39,229 nucleotides of DNA from a virus. Positions 1 through 8,679 of this stretch are shown piece by piece. The stretch is taken from positions 1 to 39,229 of IMG/VR virus record IMGVR_UViG_3300036715_000378; one strand, written 5' to 3'. The notes under the pieces were generated by a model. It saw only the letters and a list, made by a program, of their open reading frames with translations, did not search any database and was not told the DNA's origin. The position numbers and the translations under genes were made by a program. Each line of letters starts with the position of its first letter. Within the stretch, counting starts at the first letter, position 1.

Positions 1-955
1 CTAGCAATACTTGAAGCAGTCTGACCTTGACTAGAAGACTCAGTAAAGCTTAGAGAAGCACTAGCAATACTTGAAGCAGTCTGACCTTGACTAGAAGACT
101 CAGTAAAGCTTAGAGAAGCAGTAGCAGTACCTGAAGTAGTCTGACCTTGACTAGAAGACTCCGTGGAGCTTATAGAAGCACTAGCAATACTTGAAGCAGT
201 CTGACCTTGACTAGAAGACTCAGTAAAGCTTAGAGAAGCGTTAGTAGTACCTGAAGCAGTCTGACCTTGACCAGAAGACTCTATCGCTAAAGTAGATAAA
301 GTAGAGGCAGATGTTTGCCCCTGACTAGAAACAGCTGTGGAGTTTATGCCTAAACTTATTATTGCAGCTGTAGTCTGACCTTGACTAGAAGACTCAGTAG
401 AGCTTAGAGAAGCATTAGTAGTACTTGAAGTAGTCTGACCTTGACTAGAAGACTCTGTAGAGCTTATAGAAGCATTAGCAGTACCTGAAGTAGTCTGACC
501 TTGACTAGAAGACTCCGTAGAGCTTATAGAAGCATTAGCAGTACCTGAAGTAGTCTGACCTTGACTAGAAGACTCCGTAGAGCTTATAGAAGCATTAGCA
601 GTACCTGAAGCAGTCTGACCTTGACTAGAAGACTCTGTAGAGCTTCGAGAAGCATTAGCCGTACCTGAAGTAGTCTGACCTTGACTAGAACTAACAGATG
701 CATTTACTGCAATCCCTGTTGACGCAGTAGCTGTTTGTCCCTGACTAGAAGATTCTGTAGAACCAATTGTTATAGCCGTAGATAAAGTAGAGGTAGATGT
801 TTGAGCTTGGCTAGAAACAGCTGAAGAGTTTATACTCAAACTAGCTGCGATAGATGTAGTCTGTCCCTGACTAGAACTCTCTGAGGCTATAACAGCTAGA
901 CTTGTAGAAAGAGTGGCTGTTTGGCCTTGTGCCGAAGCTTCAGTACTAGTTGCGG
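1..955 (-). repeat. Tandem 60-bp coding repeats (20-aa units)
   Basis: About 16 head-to-tail units with 60-bp period lie inside the fibre gene. Bases 1-60 and 61-120 are identical. The units at 481-540 and 541-600 are also identical to each other, while those near 300-350 and 700-950 are more diverged. Each unit carries the codons for SSSQGQT. The period is a multiple of three, so gain or loss of units keeps the frame. The array continues past the left edge. Confidence 0.9.
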
Positions 956-1880
956 TCGTACTGGCGTAAGGTCTTAATGCAATTGTTGCTGCAGTCCACG
1001 CTTTACTAGATGATATAGTATATGCAGCAGGATCTACTGTCGCTACTGTAGAGTTAAGGTTAGAACACCCTATGCCAACACCGGATACAGTAGCAGTTCT
1101 ATGGTTTGTACCCCCACCAAAACCGGCTGGATAAGCAGTTACAGTAGTGTTACCGTTAGCGTTAGCTTCGTCAGACAGCCATAACGTGTCCAACACACCC
1201 CAAGAAGGAGTTAAGGTTAATGAGTCAGGGTTAGCACTTGAACCAGTAGTAGTAACATATTCAATATAAGAAGCAGCGCTTGTATTTACTCCAGTAAAAG
1301 AAACCGCTCGGTATGCGATTTGGCCGCTCGGAATAGTAATAGATAATACTTTACTTGTCTCCGAACCATCTGCTACTTTGTAGTAAATCTCGTACTGTAG
1401 TGAAGTACCGTTAACTTGAGTAAATAGATTAGTCCAAGTTCCTGCAGTTGTGTTGTCCCAAGTAACTGTCCCAGCAGCACTATAACCGATACGAACTACG
1501 AGTAAATCACCTGGAGAAACACTAGCGGGTAGAGTTAATGAGGCAGTAGTCGCATTAGAGGAGGTTACTCCTGCGTTAGCCGAGTTAACTACTGGAAATA
1601 ACCCGTTAGAAGAACTGGCAGCACCTGAAGCAGTCTGACCTTGACCAGAAGACTCCGTAGAGCTTATAGAAGCATTAGCAGTACCTGAAGCAGTCTGACC
1701 TTGACTAGAACTTACTGAGGAGCTTATAGTAGTGCTACTACCTGAAGCAGTCTGACCTTGACTAGAACTTACTGAGGAGCTTATAGTAGTGCTACTACCT
1801 AAAGCAGTCTGACCTTGACTAGAATTTACTGAGGAGCTTATAGTAGTGCTACTACCTACTAGAGCTAGTAGCAGTGACAT
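1..1880 (-). CDS. Repetitive tail fibre / adhesin-like protein, C-terminus beyond left edge
   Basis: An open frame starts at an ATG at 1880 and stays open to base 1, so at least 626 residues are visible and the end is missing. After a short N-terminus come three 19-residue repeats, then a non-repetitive beta-rich domain (about residues 95-310, with GDLLVVRIGY near its start) of a kind common in phage fibres. Then follow 20-residue repeats built on ESSSQGQTxSGTANASISS. The core SQGQT occurs about 20 times. Composition is almost entirely Ser/Thr/Ala/Gly/Gln, as expected for an extended fibrous shaft. It is the last visible gene of the minus-strand virion block. I infer a structural fibre or adhesion role; no enzymatic motif is seen. 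The repeats are nearly identical at DNA level, which suggests recent expansion or contraction. Confidence 0.75.
   Translation of the reverse strand, partial: MSLLLALVGSSTTISSSVNSSQGQTALGSSTTISSSVSSSQGQTASGSSTTISSSVSSSQGQTASGTANASISSTESSGQGQTASGAASSSNGLFPVVNSANAGVTSSNATTASLTLPASVSPGDLLVVRIGYSAAGTVTWDNTTAGTWTNLFTQVNGTSLQYEIYYKVADGSETSKVLSITIPSGQIAYRAVSFTGVNTSAASYIEYVTTTGSSANPDSLTLTPSWGVLDTLWLSDEANANGNTTVTAYPAGFGGGTNHRTATVSGVGIGCSNLNSTVATVDPAAYTISSSKAWTAATIALRPYASTTATSTEASAQGQTATLSTSLAVIASESSSQGQTTSIAASLSINSSAVSSQAQTSTSTLSTAITIGSTESSSQGQTATASTGIAVNASVSSSQGQTTSGTANASRSSTESSSQGQTASGTANASISSTESSSQGQTTSGTANASISSTESSSQGQTTSGTANASISSTESSSQGQTTSSTTNASLSSTESSSQGQTTAAIISLGINSTAVSSQGQTSASTLSTLAIESSGQGQTASGTTNASLSFTESSSQGQTASSIASASISSTESSSQGQTTSGTATASLSFTESSSQGQTASSIASASLSFTESSSQGQTASSIA
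1618..1862 (-). repeat. Second coding repeat block (57-bp and 60-bp units)
   Basis: Four units near the N-terminal end of the same gene. Three have a 57-bp period (19 residues, SSTTISSSVSSSQGQTASG) and one has the 60-bp form. They share the SQGQT core with the distal array but are separated from it by a unique domain of about 660 bp. Confidence 0.85.
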
Positions 1881-1904
1881 ATATGACCTTTACTTTAAAT
1901 AGTA

Positions 1905-2207
1905 CTAGCTTATTGTACCCTGTGACATAAGCCCTTTAGATACTAAATATTGGTATACCGCTAGTGATAGATCATCTCGTCTAGTTAGTCCCACTGTTGG
2001 ACTAGCATCTAATATCTGTGATACGTCGCTAGGCTCTATATTAAACGTTTGTTGACTTATTGGAGTAAACACATTAGACGAATCTGTATAACCTATTCTA
2101 GCTGTTACTACTGCACTACCATCGTCATTTAGAACCAATGGAAGTAGCTTGGCTTGCATTTCTACATTACCGTAGGATATTGGCATATTAAACCTCGTAA
2201 GCGTCAA
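1905..2207 (-). CDS. Small virion-associated protein, unknown
   Basis: 100 residues from an ATG that overlaps the end of the upstream 488-residue gene by 20 bases, which suggests translational coupling. The protein is mostly predicted beta strand (IGYTDSSNVFTPISQQTFNI) with a helical C-terminal part (LAVYQYLVSKG). No catalytic motif, signal peptide or membrane segment is seen. Position between two fibre-like genes suggests a small structural or fibre-attachment protein. I do not recognise the family. Confidence 0.6.
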   Translation of the reverse strand: MTLTRFNMPISYGNVEMQAKLLPLVLNDDGSAVVTARIGYTDSSNVFTPISQQTFNIEPSDVSQILDASPTVGLTRRDDLSLAVYQYLVSKGLMSQGTIS

Positions 2208-3654
2208 ATGCTACATTGAAGGTGATAACTCCAGCAGTAGTAACAACACCTAAGTTTTTGGCTGCGATAGCTACAAATTCACCTGGGTTTACAACTATTG
2301 GAGAGTTAAAAGCCATGTATACACCTGTTCCTATTGCACCAACTGCGGCTGCTGAGGCATAAGTTTCAAAACCTAACATAATTTTACGGGGAGCTTTTGA
2401 AGACGTACCTTCAGCAGTAGCAAGAGATACCGCAGTGTGACCGAAAGCCAACGCATACTCATAGACTACAGGACCGCCTGTTAAAGCAGTAGTTACAGCA
2501 CCTTGAACTCTAACACCTGTAATTACTATGGAACGTGGTGGACTTGTTACAGAACCTAAGGTATTTGCGTATGAACATATAATACCATCGGTACCTACTG
2601 TGAGAGTGGGTAAGGCAGAAAACTGTCCACCCAAACCAGTACCTAAAGCTGCGGTAGTGTTGGTCATTGCAGCACCTGCACCTGCGGCTAAGTTGTTGGT
2701 TGAAAGAGCGGTTGAACCCATTGTTGCACCGTTCTGCCCTTGGTACGCCATTAGGCCCGCGTGCGCCATTTGATGCGGCATAGGCATATTGGTGTTAATA
2801 TCCAGCATTACTACGGAAATGTTAGATATCTTTAACTGTATTGCAGTACCAGCCACACCCGGTTGAGTAAGACGTGCAAACACAGGCGCTGCTATGGACT
2901 GGAAGGGAGTACCATTCCCACTTGGAACAACTAAGGTGCCTAATAGTTGTCCATCACCCCAGAAGTGGCAATTATCAGCGTAAATATCTATGGAATATGT
3001 TACGTTGGCGTTAGGCACAATGTTGGCAGCAGCCATCAACACACCCGTCGTAGTTTCAGAACCGTTATAGTTTACAACACCAAACACACCCGCACTAGTA
3101 ACTCGAAAAAATGCACCATCTGTTGGGGCGTAAGGAGCAGAAGTCGCAGTAAATCCAATACCTACTTCCATTTGAAAGTTGGCAGGCGGGATAGCAGTTA
3201 GAGCCCCCTCTATCTCAACCTGTAAACCTGAACTATTAAATAAAGGAAAGGTTTGGTAACTAGAGTTCACCGTTTGACCTGCAGCGGTACTATTACCACC
3301 ATTAAGGGTCATGTAGCCACCACCCCAAGTAGTGGTTAATGTAGTTGTGCGATATGTCCACAGACCTGTGTTCTGAGCAGAGGCTACAAAGGCATCTGAA
3401 AATAGTAGTGTGTCTAAGCCAGTGCGAAGTCTTCTATTTCTTGACACTCTTGGGGATACTAGGTCAGCAGTACCAGTAACACCACCTGCATCATTTTCAT
3501 AGAATGAACGAGTTGCGCCGACAGAATTAGGAACTGGTGTTGCACCACCTAAACGCTGGTTTACCTGAGGGGTAGTTGTTTGCAAGTTGTTAGAAGCATC
3601 TACTTCTACTCCATTACCTGTAGTTTTGCCATTTAGTATTGTGGATAGTGACAT
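2188..3654 (-). CDS. Virion structural / tail fibre protein
   Basis: 488 residues. The N-terminal region (GNGVEVDASNNLQ, then NDAGGVTGTADLVSPRVS and LRTGLDTLLF, residues about 10-90) resembles a type of phage virion protein often found in several copies per genome; this is from memory, not a search. The middle is Gly/Ala/Thr-rich and beta-like. The C-terminal half (from about residue 290) is a compact beta-rich domain ending in NVAFDAYEV. Its start is preceded by an AAGGAAATATAT ribosome site. There are no cysteines except one in each half and no enzymatic motif. A role in the tail fibre or virion decoration is inferred from context and composition. Confidence 0.65.
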   Translation of the reverse strand: MSLSTILNGKTTGNGVEVDASNNLQTTTPQVNQRLGGATPVPNSVGATRSFYENDAGGVTGTADLVSPRVSRNRRLRTGLDTLLFSDAFVASAQNTGLWTYRTTTLTTTWGGGYMTLNGGNSTAAGQTVNSSYQTFPLFNSSGLQVEIEGALTAIPPANFQMEVGIGFTATSAPYAPTDGAFFRVTSAGVFGVVNYNGSETTTGVLMAAANIVPNANVTYSIDIYADNCHFWGDGQLLGTLVVPSGNGTPFQSIAAPVFARLTQPGVAGTAIQLKISNISVVMLDINTNMPMPHQMAHAGLMAYQGQNGATMGSTALSTNNLAAGAGAAMTNTTAALGTGLGGQFSALPTLTVGTDGIICSYANTLGSVTSPPRSIVITGVRVQGAVTTALTGGPVVYEYALAFGHTAVSLATAEGTSSKAPRKIMLGFETYASAAAVGAIGTGVYMAFNSPIVVNPGEFVAIAAKNLGVVTTAGVITFNVAFDAYEV

Positions 3655-3668
3655 ATATTTCCTTTAAA

Positions 3669-3962
3669 TTAATCCGCCCAAACCCATCTGACTTGGAAAG
3701 TTCCTTCTATTGAGTCTAGGCATGTACCATAAATAGTAAAGCCTACTCCAGTAGTAGGTGTCCCACAAGTAAGAGATATAAGGGAGTTAGCATATCTGTG
3801 ATCAGAAGAGGTATGATCTGTAGTAGAATCATCTCCCATTATGTAGGCCTCTGCTTTACTAGTATTACTTATTGTAGTTAATCCGGTTACTCCTATAGAG
3901 GTTTCATTAGACCCGGGAAAAGCCCCAAAGTCTAATGTAGAAGTACCTTGCCCACTAGCCAT
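3669..3962 (-). CDS. Small virion protein
   Basis: 97 residues, beginning ASGQGTSTLDFGAFPGSNE and ending TFQVRWVWAD. The DFGAFPGSNE start, the DHTSSDH segment and the closing WVW motif are a pattern I associate with small accessory proteins in phage tail and fibre regions, without a firm function. It has two cysteines, no membrane segment and no catalytic motif. It lies 4 bases downstream of the 136-residue gene, so the two are probably translated together. Confidence 0.6.
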   Translation of the reverse strand: MASGQGTSTLDFGAFPGSNETSIGVTGLTTISNTSKAEAYIMGDDSTTDHTSSDHRYANSLISLTCGTPTTGVGFTIYGTCLDSIEGTFQVRWVWAD

Positions 3963-3966
3963 TTAA

Positions 3967-4377
3967 TTATAGACCGGTTGTAGCTTTGTTCACTGTATGG
4001 GTAAAGCTAGAACAAGAAACCGTAGTACCTGAAGTAAACGCACCAATAGTTATGTTAGCACCAGAGGCGCCTGCGGAAACGTCCATAACTACAGTCGTGC
4101 CATCAGACTTGAAAATACGCGCCCAAGTAGGAGTGATTGACGCTACTGCAGTGCCAGATGTAATAGCATTAGCAGTTAGTACTCCGTTAGCAGGGGCGCC
4201 AAAAGCTGTTGCACCAAAAGTTAATGTTACTCCTAAAACCTGAGTACCAATTGCAGTATCTGCGTTAGTAGGTTGAGTGCCATCGTAAAGCTTAATTAAA
4301 CCACTATTGCAAAGAGTAGATAATGAAGTAGCCTGAGCGTTGACGGTAGCATTTGCTATTTGAGTATTTAAAGCCAT
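3967..4377 (-). CDS. Small virion protein, Ala/Thr/Gly-rich
   Basis: 136 residues. The start ALNTQIANATVNAQATSLSTLCN followed by LIKLYDGTQPTNAD and ATWAR-like strands matches a widespread phage structural family of unknown function that often sits beside the DFGAFPG type of protein, as here. The rest is beta-rich with many Ala, Thr and Gly. It is preceded by AAGGAAATATAT at a good ribosome-site distance. No enzymatic motif is seen. Confidence 0.6.
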   Translation of the reverse strand: MALNTQIANATVNAQATSLSTLCNSGLIKLYDGTQPTNADTAIGTQVLGVTLTFGATAFGAPANGVLTANAITSGTAVASITPTWARIFKSDGTTVVMDVSAGASGANITIGAFTSGTTVSCSSFTHTVNKATTGL

Positions 4378-4390
4378 ATTATATATTTCC

Positions 4391-4909
4391 TTATAGAATT
4401 ATCGGTATTCCCGAAATGAAGTTCATTGTCGTAGCATCTACTGCAAAGCCGACTTGTTGTACTACACTTCCAGTTCCAGAGGCTGGAGTAGAGGAAGGTT
4501 TTCCTGGAATAGTTCCAGATAAAAATTGAGTTCCAGGGGTTAGCCCCGAACATCTATTATTTAACCCGTAAGGGTATACGGTTGCCATTGTCCCTGCTGT
4601 GACACCTACTAAAACAAAGCCTTGAGCGTCTTTGTTGTAGTTAGTTCCGTCTGCTTTCTGAACGCTAGCTACTCCCGCATTATTCCATACATTAACTAAG
4701 TCCCCGTCTGACAAATCTTCAGAAGCAATAACAGAGTAGCTAGTTGTTCCTGGCAACCCTTGTGCCCCTGGCAACCCCCGCGCCCCTGGAGGACCTTGTA
4801 TACCCTCCGAAACAATGCTGACGACAGACTCGGTACTAGTAACTGTAGTTCGGTCTGGAACCTCTACAATAGAAGTAATCTGATTAATAACCTCTACCAC
4901 ATTACTCAT
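4391..4909 (-). CDS. Virion protein with collagen-like stretch
   Basis: 172 residues. After an N-terminal beta segment, residues about 35-51 form five Gly-X-Y triplets (GPPGARGLPGAQGLPG), a short collagen-like trimerisation motif common in phage fibres. The C-terminal 110 residues are a beta-rich head with repeated Gly/Ser/Thr. Its ATG overlaps the end of the upstream 114-residue gene by 4 bases, so the pair is translationally coupled. A trimeric fibre or accessory spike is the likely role; the exact one is unknown. Confidence 0.65.
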   Translation of the reverse strand: MSNVVEVINQITSIVEVPDRTTVTSTESVVSIVSEGIQGPPGARGLPGAQGLPGTTSYSVIASEDLSDGDLVNVWNNAGVASVQKADGTNYNKDAQGFVLVGVTAGTMATVYPYGLNNRCSGLTPGTQFLSGTIPGKPSSTPASGTGSVVQQVGFAVDATTMNFISGIPIIL

Positions 4910-5250
4910 ACTGTCTGTCCTGGAGAAACACTGAAGCTACCTTCTAGAAGACGAACTACGGTTCCATCAGAGCCTGTCAGAGTCAAATCATAAGGGGAAT
5001 TAGTAAAGGTAAGGGTGCTAGTTATAACTGCTGGAACTGTTAGAGAGATTGTTCCGGCTGTACCACCTAGAATTATTAGTCCATTAAGTGTGGATAGATC
5101 TAGCAATAAAGTACCATATACATCCTTGACTTGCAAGTGTGCAGAATACCCAGTTAAATCTACTGGTATCTTAGTGTTGCTATAGTATGTAAGTACTTTC
5201 GTAAAAGTAGCATTTTGCTCTATTAGAAAGTCTAACTTTCCTGCTGACAT
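4906..5250 (-). CDS. Small structural protein, BppU-like domain
   Basis: 114 residues. The sequence FLIEQNATFTKVLTYYSN, DLTGYSAHLQVKD, SLTVPAVITSTL and YDLTLTGSDGTVVRLLEGSFSVSPGQTV follows the pattern of small beta-sandwich proteins of the baseplate upper protein (BppU) N-terminal type. These act as adaptor or fibre-base proteins in many phages. It is the first gene after the lysis-cassette terminator, so it probably depends on its own promoter or on readthrough. I am fairly sure of the fold class and less sure of the role. Confidence 0.6.
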   Translation of the reverse strand: MSAGKLDFLIEQNATFTKVLTYYSNTKIPVDLTGYSAHLQVKDVYGTLLLDLSTLNGLIILGGTAGTISLTVPAVITSTLTFTNSPYDLTLTGSDGTVVRLLEGSFSVSPGQTV

Positions 5251-5284
5251 AGTAGTACCTTTATTTGTATGAATCTATTTTAAA

Positions 5285-5315
5285 CTAAAAAACCCACGTT
5301 GACTAGACGTGGGTT
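5285..5315 (-). terminator. Rho-independent terminator after holin gene
   Basis: On the minus strand a perfect 9-bp stem (AACCCACGT / ACGTGGGTT, 7-nt loop) is followed directly by a run of six T. It lies 19 bases beyond the stop of the holin-like gene and before the next minus-strand gene. It separates the lysis cassette from the distal virion genes. Confidence 0.88.
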
Positions 5316-5333
5316 AGATGAGCGTATTACTTT

Positions 5334-5570
5334 TTAAGCCGAAGGCTCAGTTTTTGATTTCAAAGCAATGCCTAAACCCCCGCCAGCCAGTAACATGCCA
5401 AAGCCTGTTCCGAAGTCAACAAAGTTTAAAGAATGTGTTTGAACGATTATTGTTATAGCCCCACCAAGGAATACTACTACAGCCCCTGCTAGATACACGC
5501 GTGCTGGGTCAACAGTTTTGCCATCGATGCCTGTGATGCAGTCGTTGATTAGTGTTTGAATAAATTTCAT
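5334..5570 (-). CDS. Putative holin
   Basis: 78 residues with two predicted membrane segments: VYLAGAVVVFLGGAITIIV (about residues 25-43) and FGTGFGMLLAGGGLGIAL (about 53-70). They are joined by a short loop, and the tail is short and charged (KSKTEPSA). Its ATG follows the endolysin stop with no gap (TAGATG), and a strong terminator follows. Size, topology and neighbour fit a class II-type holin that lets the endolysin reach the cell wall. The call rests on topology and context; a different small inner-membrane protein is possible. Confidence 0.75.
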   Translation of the reverse strand: MKFIQTLINDCITGIDGKTVDPARVYLAGAVVVFLGGAITIIVQTHSLNFVDFGTGFGMLLAGGGLGIALKSKTEPSA

Positions 5571-6254
5571 CTATTTAACTCCCTGTAGTTTAGTAACCCA
5601 AGCTCTACAAATACCAATACCTTTAGTACTCCATGTAGCAGACTTAGTGTTAGATTTAATATTAACAGAAGCTTGCATTAATAAACTAGCCAGCTCTGAG
5701 TTACAACTCTTACTGACAACCTCTAGGTTGAAAGCTATTCTATTTGCCCATCCTGCCCCGAAAGTAGGCCAGGTACTAAGCTTGGTAAAGAACAGAAGTC
5801 TCTCTGCGTCAAACTTAATAGCTAAAATGTGTGGCTCTGCTGTAGCTAGTACTTTTCTTGTAATAGGTCCAATGTGTCCGTCGTCTGCAACACCTAGTGC
5901 TCTTTGGAGAAACCTAGAGGCATTACCTGGGCCATTATTCAGAGAAGCATCAAAGACTTGTAAGGCAATAGGGTCTTGTAGTACATCACAACCACAACCT
6001 TTCCAGAAGTCTCTTTCATAGATGTCTTTAGCCTCTTGCATGTTTAAGCTTTTGATGTCTACGTGGGGGTATGCCTTGGAAGCTATACCGAATTTGGTTT
6101 CACCTCCTGGGTCTTTTGGATTATTTACATACCCACACTTCTTTCGGTTTGTAGGAGTAGAAATATCTCCGTCAATTGTAGCCAAGTCTTCAGGGTTGAA
6201 GTCTGGACCACACTCGGATTTCATTGCATAAAGGAAGGCGTCATTAAAGTTCAT
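5571..6254 (-). CDS. Endolysin, GH108-type muramidase
   Basis: 227 residues. The pattern of glycoside hydrolase family 108 is clear: GYVNNPKDPGGETKFGIASKAYP (residues 41-63), then the helix MQEAKDIYERDFW, VFDASLNNGPG, and a peptidoglycan-binding-like part with LGVADDGHIGP. The family hydrolyses glycan strands of peptidoglycan with a catalytic Glu that usually sits in an EGG motif right before GYVN. Here Glu14 (SECG) is separated from GYVN by a 25-residue insertion bounded by Cys15 and Cys40. I think Glu14 is the catalytic residue and the loop may be disulphide-closed. There is no signal peptide, so export needs the adjacent holin. A C-terminal extension of about 40 residues is unassigned. Confidence 0.88.
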   Translation of the reverse strand: MNFNDAFLYAMKSECGPDFNPEDLATIDGDISTPTNRKKCGYVNNPKDPGGETKFGIASKAYPHVDIKSLNMQEAKDIYERDFWKGCGCDVLQDPIALQVFDASLNNGPGNASRFLQRALGVADDGHIGPITRKVLATAEPHILAIKFDAERLLFFTKLSTWPTFGAGWANRIAFNLEVVSKSCNSELASLLMQASVNIKSNTKSATWSTKGIGICRAWVTKLQGVK

Positions 6255-6255
6255 A

Positions 6256-8676
6256 TTAAACTTTCGTTAAATTATGTTTTCTAATAGCGTCGTACACGGC
6301 AGGTAATGCCTTCTCCGTGTATGCTTGATTTAAAATCCACACTATAGAGTCTACCTTTAATCTATGAATGGCATATGTGTTACTTTGATCAGCAGAAATA
6401 TACCCTGATGCCGTACTACCATGATTGGATATGAGTGTATCCATATTAGTTGAGCCCGTGGGGTATGCTGTAGTATAAGCAGATGTTTGAGCTTGTATCT
6501 CCATACCTACCAGGGGACCTAACCCTTTAAAGAATCCAGTGCCTGTTAAAGCCTCCAACCTTATCTGTACAGGAGATATGCTTGCAGCCCCATTCTCACC
6601 ATACGCTGGATTCTCTATTCCTGCTGTAGTTATGTCTGGGCCACTTAGACCAAATCCATACTTACGACAGCTATTTATTAAAGTAAATACTTCTCTAGTG
6701 GGCTCCTGAAGACTAAACCCATTACAAGAAGAGGGTACTCTGGCCTTGCATAGTTCCAGCTCTATATAAGAGTTTATATCTTGCAAGTATAACTGGTTGG
6801 GGTCGCTAACCGTCTTTAGAGAAATAGGGGTTCCACCAACTGTTAAGCTAAGTTGTAGAGTGTCAGTAGTAGCCCCTACTACATAATATAGAGTATCATA
6901 GGCTAAACCCATAGATATTCCTGAGTTATAAGAACCATGTAGTAAGTATAGGCCTCTTCCAGAAACTAGACCATGAGAAGTTTTAGTTAAAGTGCTTCCG
7001 GACTGAGTGAATCCAGAATAATTACTAATAATTCCACCCCTCATATAGTTTATCTGAATAGACTTAGTAACGTCTGTTCTATTAAAACTATTAAGGTATC
7101 CTGAGATAAATTTCATCATCTTATCATAATACATTAACTGACGCTGTCTACTATAAATCTTACCTAGTATATATACTCCATTGGTATCAGTTATACCATA
7201 TATGCCTACGGGATTACTTACACCATTCACTAAAGTATCTGTAGTGATGTATGCTGACCCTGCGGTTTCTGCTAGAGTCACTCCTTCGAAACAAGAGAAT
7301 GACTTAAGAGTTTTTAGTAAAGTATAGACGTGGTGGAACATCCTGTACGTCCCATTGGATGCTAATGCGCTATTATACGTATCGAATTGAGTAGGATTTT
7401 GCAGCCATGCATCTACATCTAGATTTTCAATGTCATCCCATATAGTGCCTATTCTTTGAGGAGATGCCACATTTACCGTCCAATAGGGGAAATGAGTAGG
7501 CATCTCATTTATGTTGGAATAGGTTTGATCTTGAAGCATAATTTTAAGACCTATTCCTCTACTGGACAGCCATGTTGCTAAGGCTGATAAGTCGGCTGTG
7601 TTATATACTCCTGCAGTAGGCTGAAATGCAGCTATACCCATCCCTATATGCAACCCTCTAAATGCGTAATCTTGAACCCCCCATTTCTGCCAGAAGGAAT
7701 ATTGATCATTTATAGTTCTACCTGCCGAGCCATCTATGGGAGAATCTGAACAGTAATACCCAACTTTAAAACCGCCTTTCCCCCTGGTAGGCTTCACTAT
7801 AGACTTGGAGGGTTTACGCAAGAAATCTGGAAACTGAAAATCATTATTGGGCCTAGCTCTCCAGTTTAGTAAGTTTGTTAAATTCCCATTAATAGTAGGA
7901 TCTGTATTATCCACGTAAGCTACAAAGTCTTTGACTTCTAGAGGACACCCGCCATTGTACCCTAAGATGGTACTAATACCATCGTAGTGTAGATTAGGTA
8001 TAGCCCCAATTTTAGATAAAGATAGGATGGGGGATCCGGAATTTACTAACACTCCAGTCGAGTCTGCCATAAATAGTTTTATGTTGAGAGTATTCGCATC
8101 AGAAGGGTTATATATAAGATACATGTCACTCCACACCCCGCTCTGCCACCACGGGCCTGTTGCAGAGCTATCATATATAGTGGTCCCAGATCCTGAATAT
8201 CGTATACCATGCCTAAATTGATTTACGGCATCTGTAGTGCCAGATTTGAAGTCTAGAGAAAGGCCACCTGTGCCAGCTGCTGTTACATAACCATTGAAGA
8301 AAATAACTGTAGTAAAAGTAGAAGGTGCTGGGGTTATTTTTATTTTCAAAGCTATTACTATAAACTTTCCTATATTTGCGGCGGGTGATAATACTAAGTC
8401 ATGGTATGAGGTTGGGTTAGTCCCTCCTATAACATTTCCAAAAACAAATCTATTTTGAACCGTAGATCCAGAATAATAAACTCTATTGGTAGTCGGCTCT
8501 ATTACTTTATCAGAGGACCCACACGTCATAGTGGTCCTGCCTATGGCACTAGGTACGTAATTACTATGTAAAGTCTCATCACACTCATTAAATGGCACAT
8601 ATACTGAAGGGTATAAGGTTACGCCCTTATCATCTTTCCAGGAACTACCTACACCAGAAGCTTTTTTCGTAGACAT
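6256..8676 (-). CDS. Large tail-spike-like protein with TIM-barrel glycosidase-like domain
   Basis: 806 residues. An N-terminal beta-rich, LamG-like region (about residues 20-275) is followed by a linker and then a segment with the look of a (beta/alpha)8 glycoside hydrolase. It has VGYYCSDSP, GLHIGMGIAAFQPTAGVYN, LSALATWLSSRGIGLKIMLQ and CFEGVTLAETAGS, where the Glu in LAETAG is a candidate acid/base. Later there is GFSLQEPTREVF and GLSGPDI. A small beta repeat (SGSTLTKTSHGLVSGRGLYL) interrupts the barrel near residue 560. The protein ends shortly after the barrel. Next to the endolysin and fibre genes, the best guess is a virion tail spike acting on a surface polysaccharide. The family number, substrate and catalytic pair are not certain. 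Confidence 0.62.
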   Translation of the reverse strand: MSTKKASGVGSSWKDDKGVTLYPSVYVPFNECDETLHSNYVPSAIGRTTMTCGSSDKVIEPTTNRVYYSGSTVQNRFVFGNVIGGTNPTSYHDLVLSPAANIGKFIVIALKIKITPAPSTFTTVIFFNGYVTAAGTGGLSLDFKSGTTDAVNQFRHGIRYSGSGTTIYDSSATGPWWQSGVWSDMYLIYNPSDANTLNIKLFMADSTGVLVNSGSPILSLSKIGAIPNLHYDGISTILGYNGGCPLEVKDFVAYVDNTDPTINGNLTNLLNWRARPNNDFQFPDFLRKPSKSIVKPTRGKGGFKVGYYCSDSPIDGSAGRTINDQYSFWQKWGVQDYAFRGLHIGMGIAAFQPTAGVYNTADLSALATWLSSRGIGLKIMLQDQTYSNINEMPTHFPYWTVNVASPQRIGTIWDDIENLDVDAWLQNPTQFDTYNSALASNGTYRMFHHVYTLLKTLKSFSCFEGVTLAETAGSAYITTDTLVNGVSNPVGIYGITDTNGVYILGKIYSRQRQLMYYDKMMKFISGYLNSFNRTDVTKSIQINYMRGGIISNYSGFTQSGSTLTKTSHGLVSGRGLYLLHGSYNSGISMGLAYDTLYYVVGATTDTLQLSLTVGGTPISLKTVSDPNQLYLQDINSYIELELCKARVPSSCNGFSLQEPTREVFTLINSCRKYGFGLSGPDITTAGIENPAYGENGAASISPVQIRLEALTGTGFFKGLGPLVGMEIQAQTSAYTTAYPTGSTNMDTLISNHGSTASGYISADQSNTYAIHRLKVDSIVWILNQAYTEKALPAVYDAIRKHNLTKV

Positions 8677-8679
8677 GTA

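Noticed and set aside
1-930. CRISPR-like regular repeats at the left end
   Set aside because: Period 60 without unique spacers; the repeats are coding and in frame with a long fibre gene on the minus strand.
4368-4553. 61-codon minus-strand frame inside the collagen-like protein gene
   Set aside because: Lies entirely in another frame of a clearly coding gene; its composition is unlike a phage protein and no ribosome site is seen.
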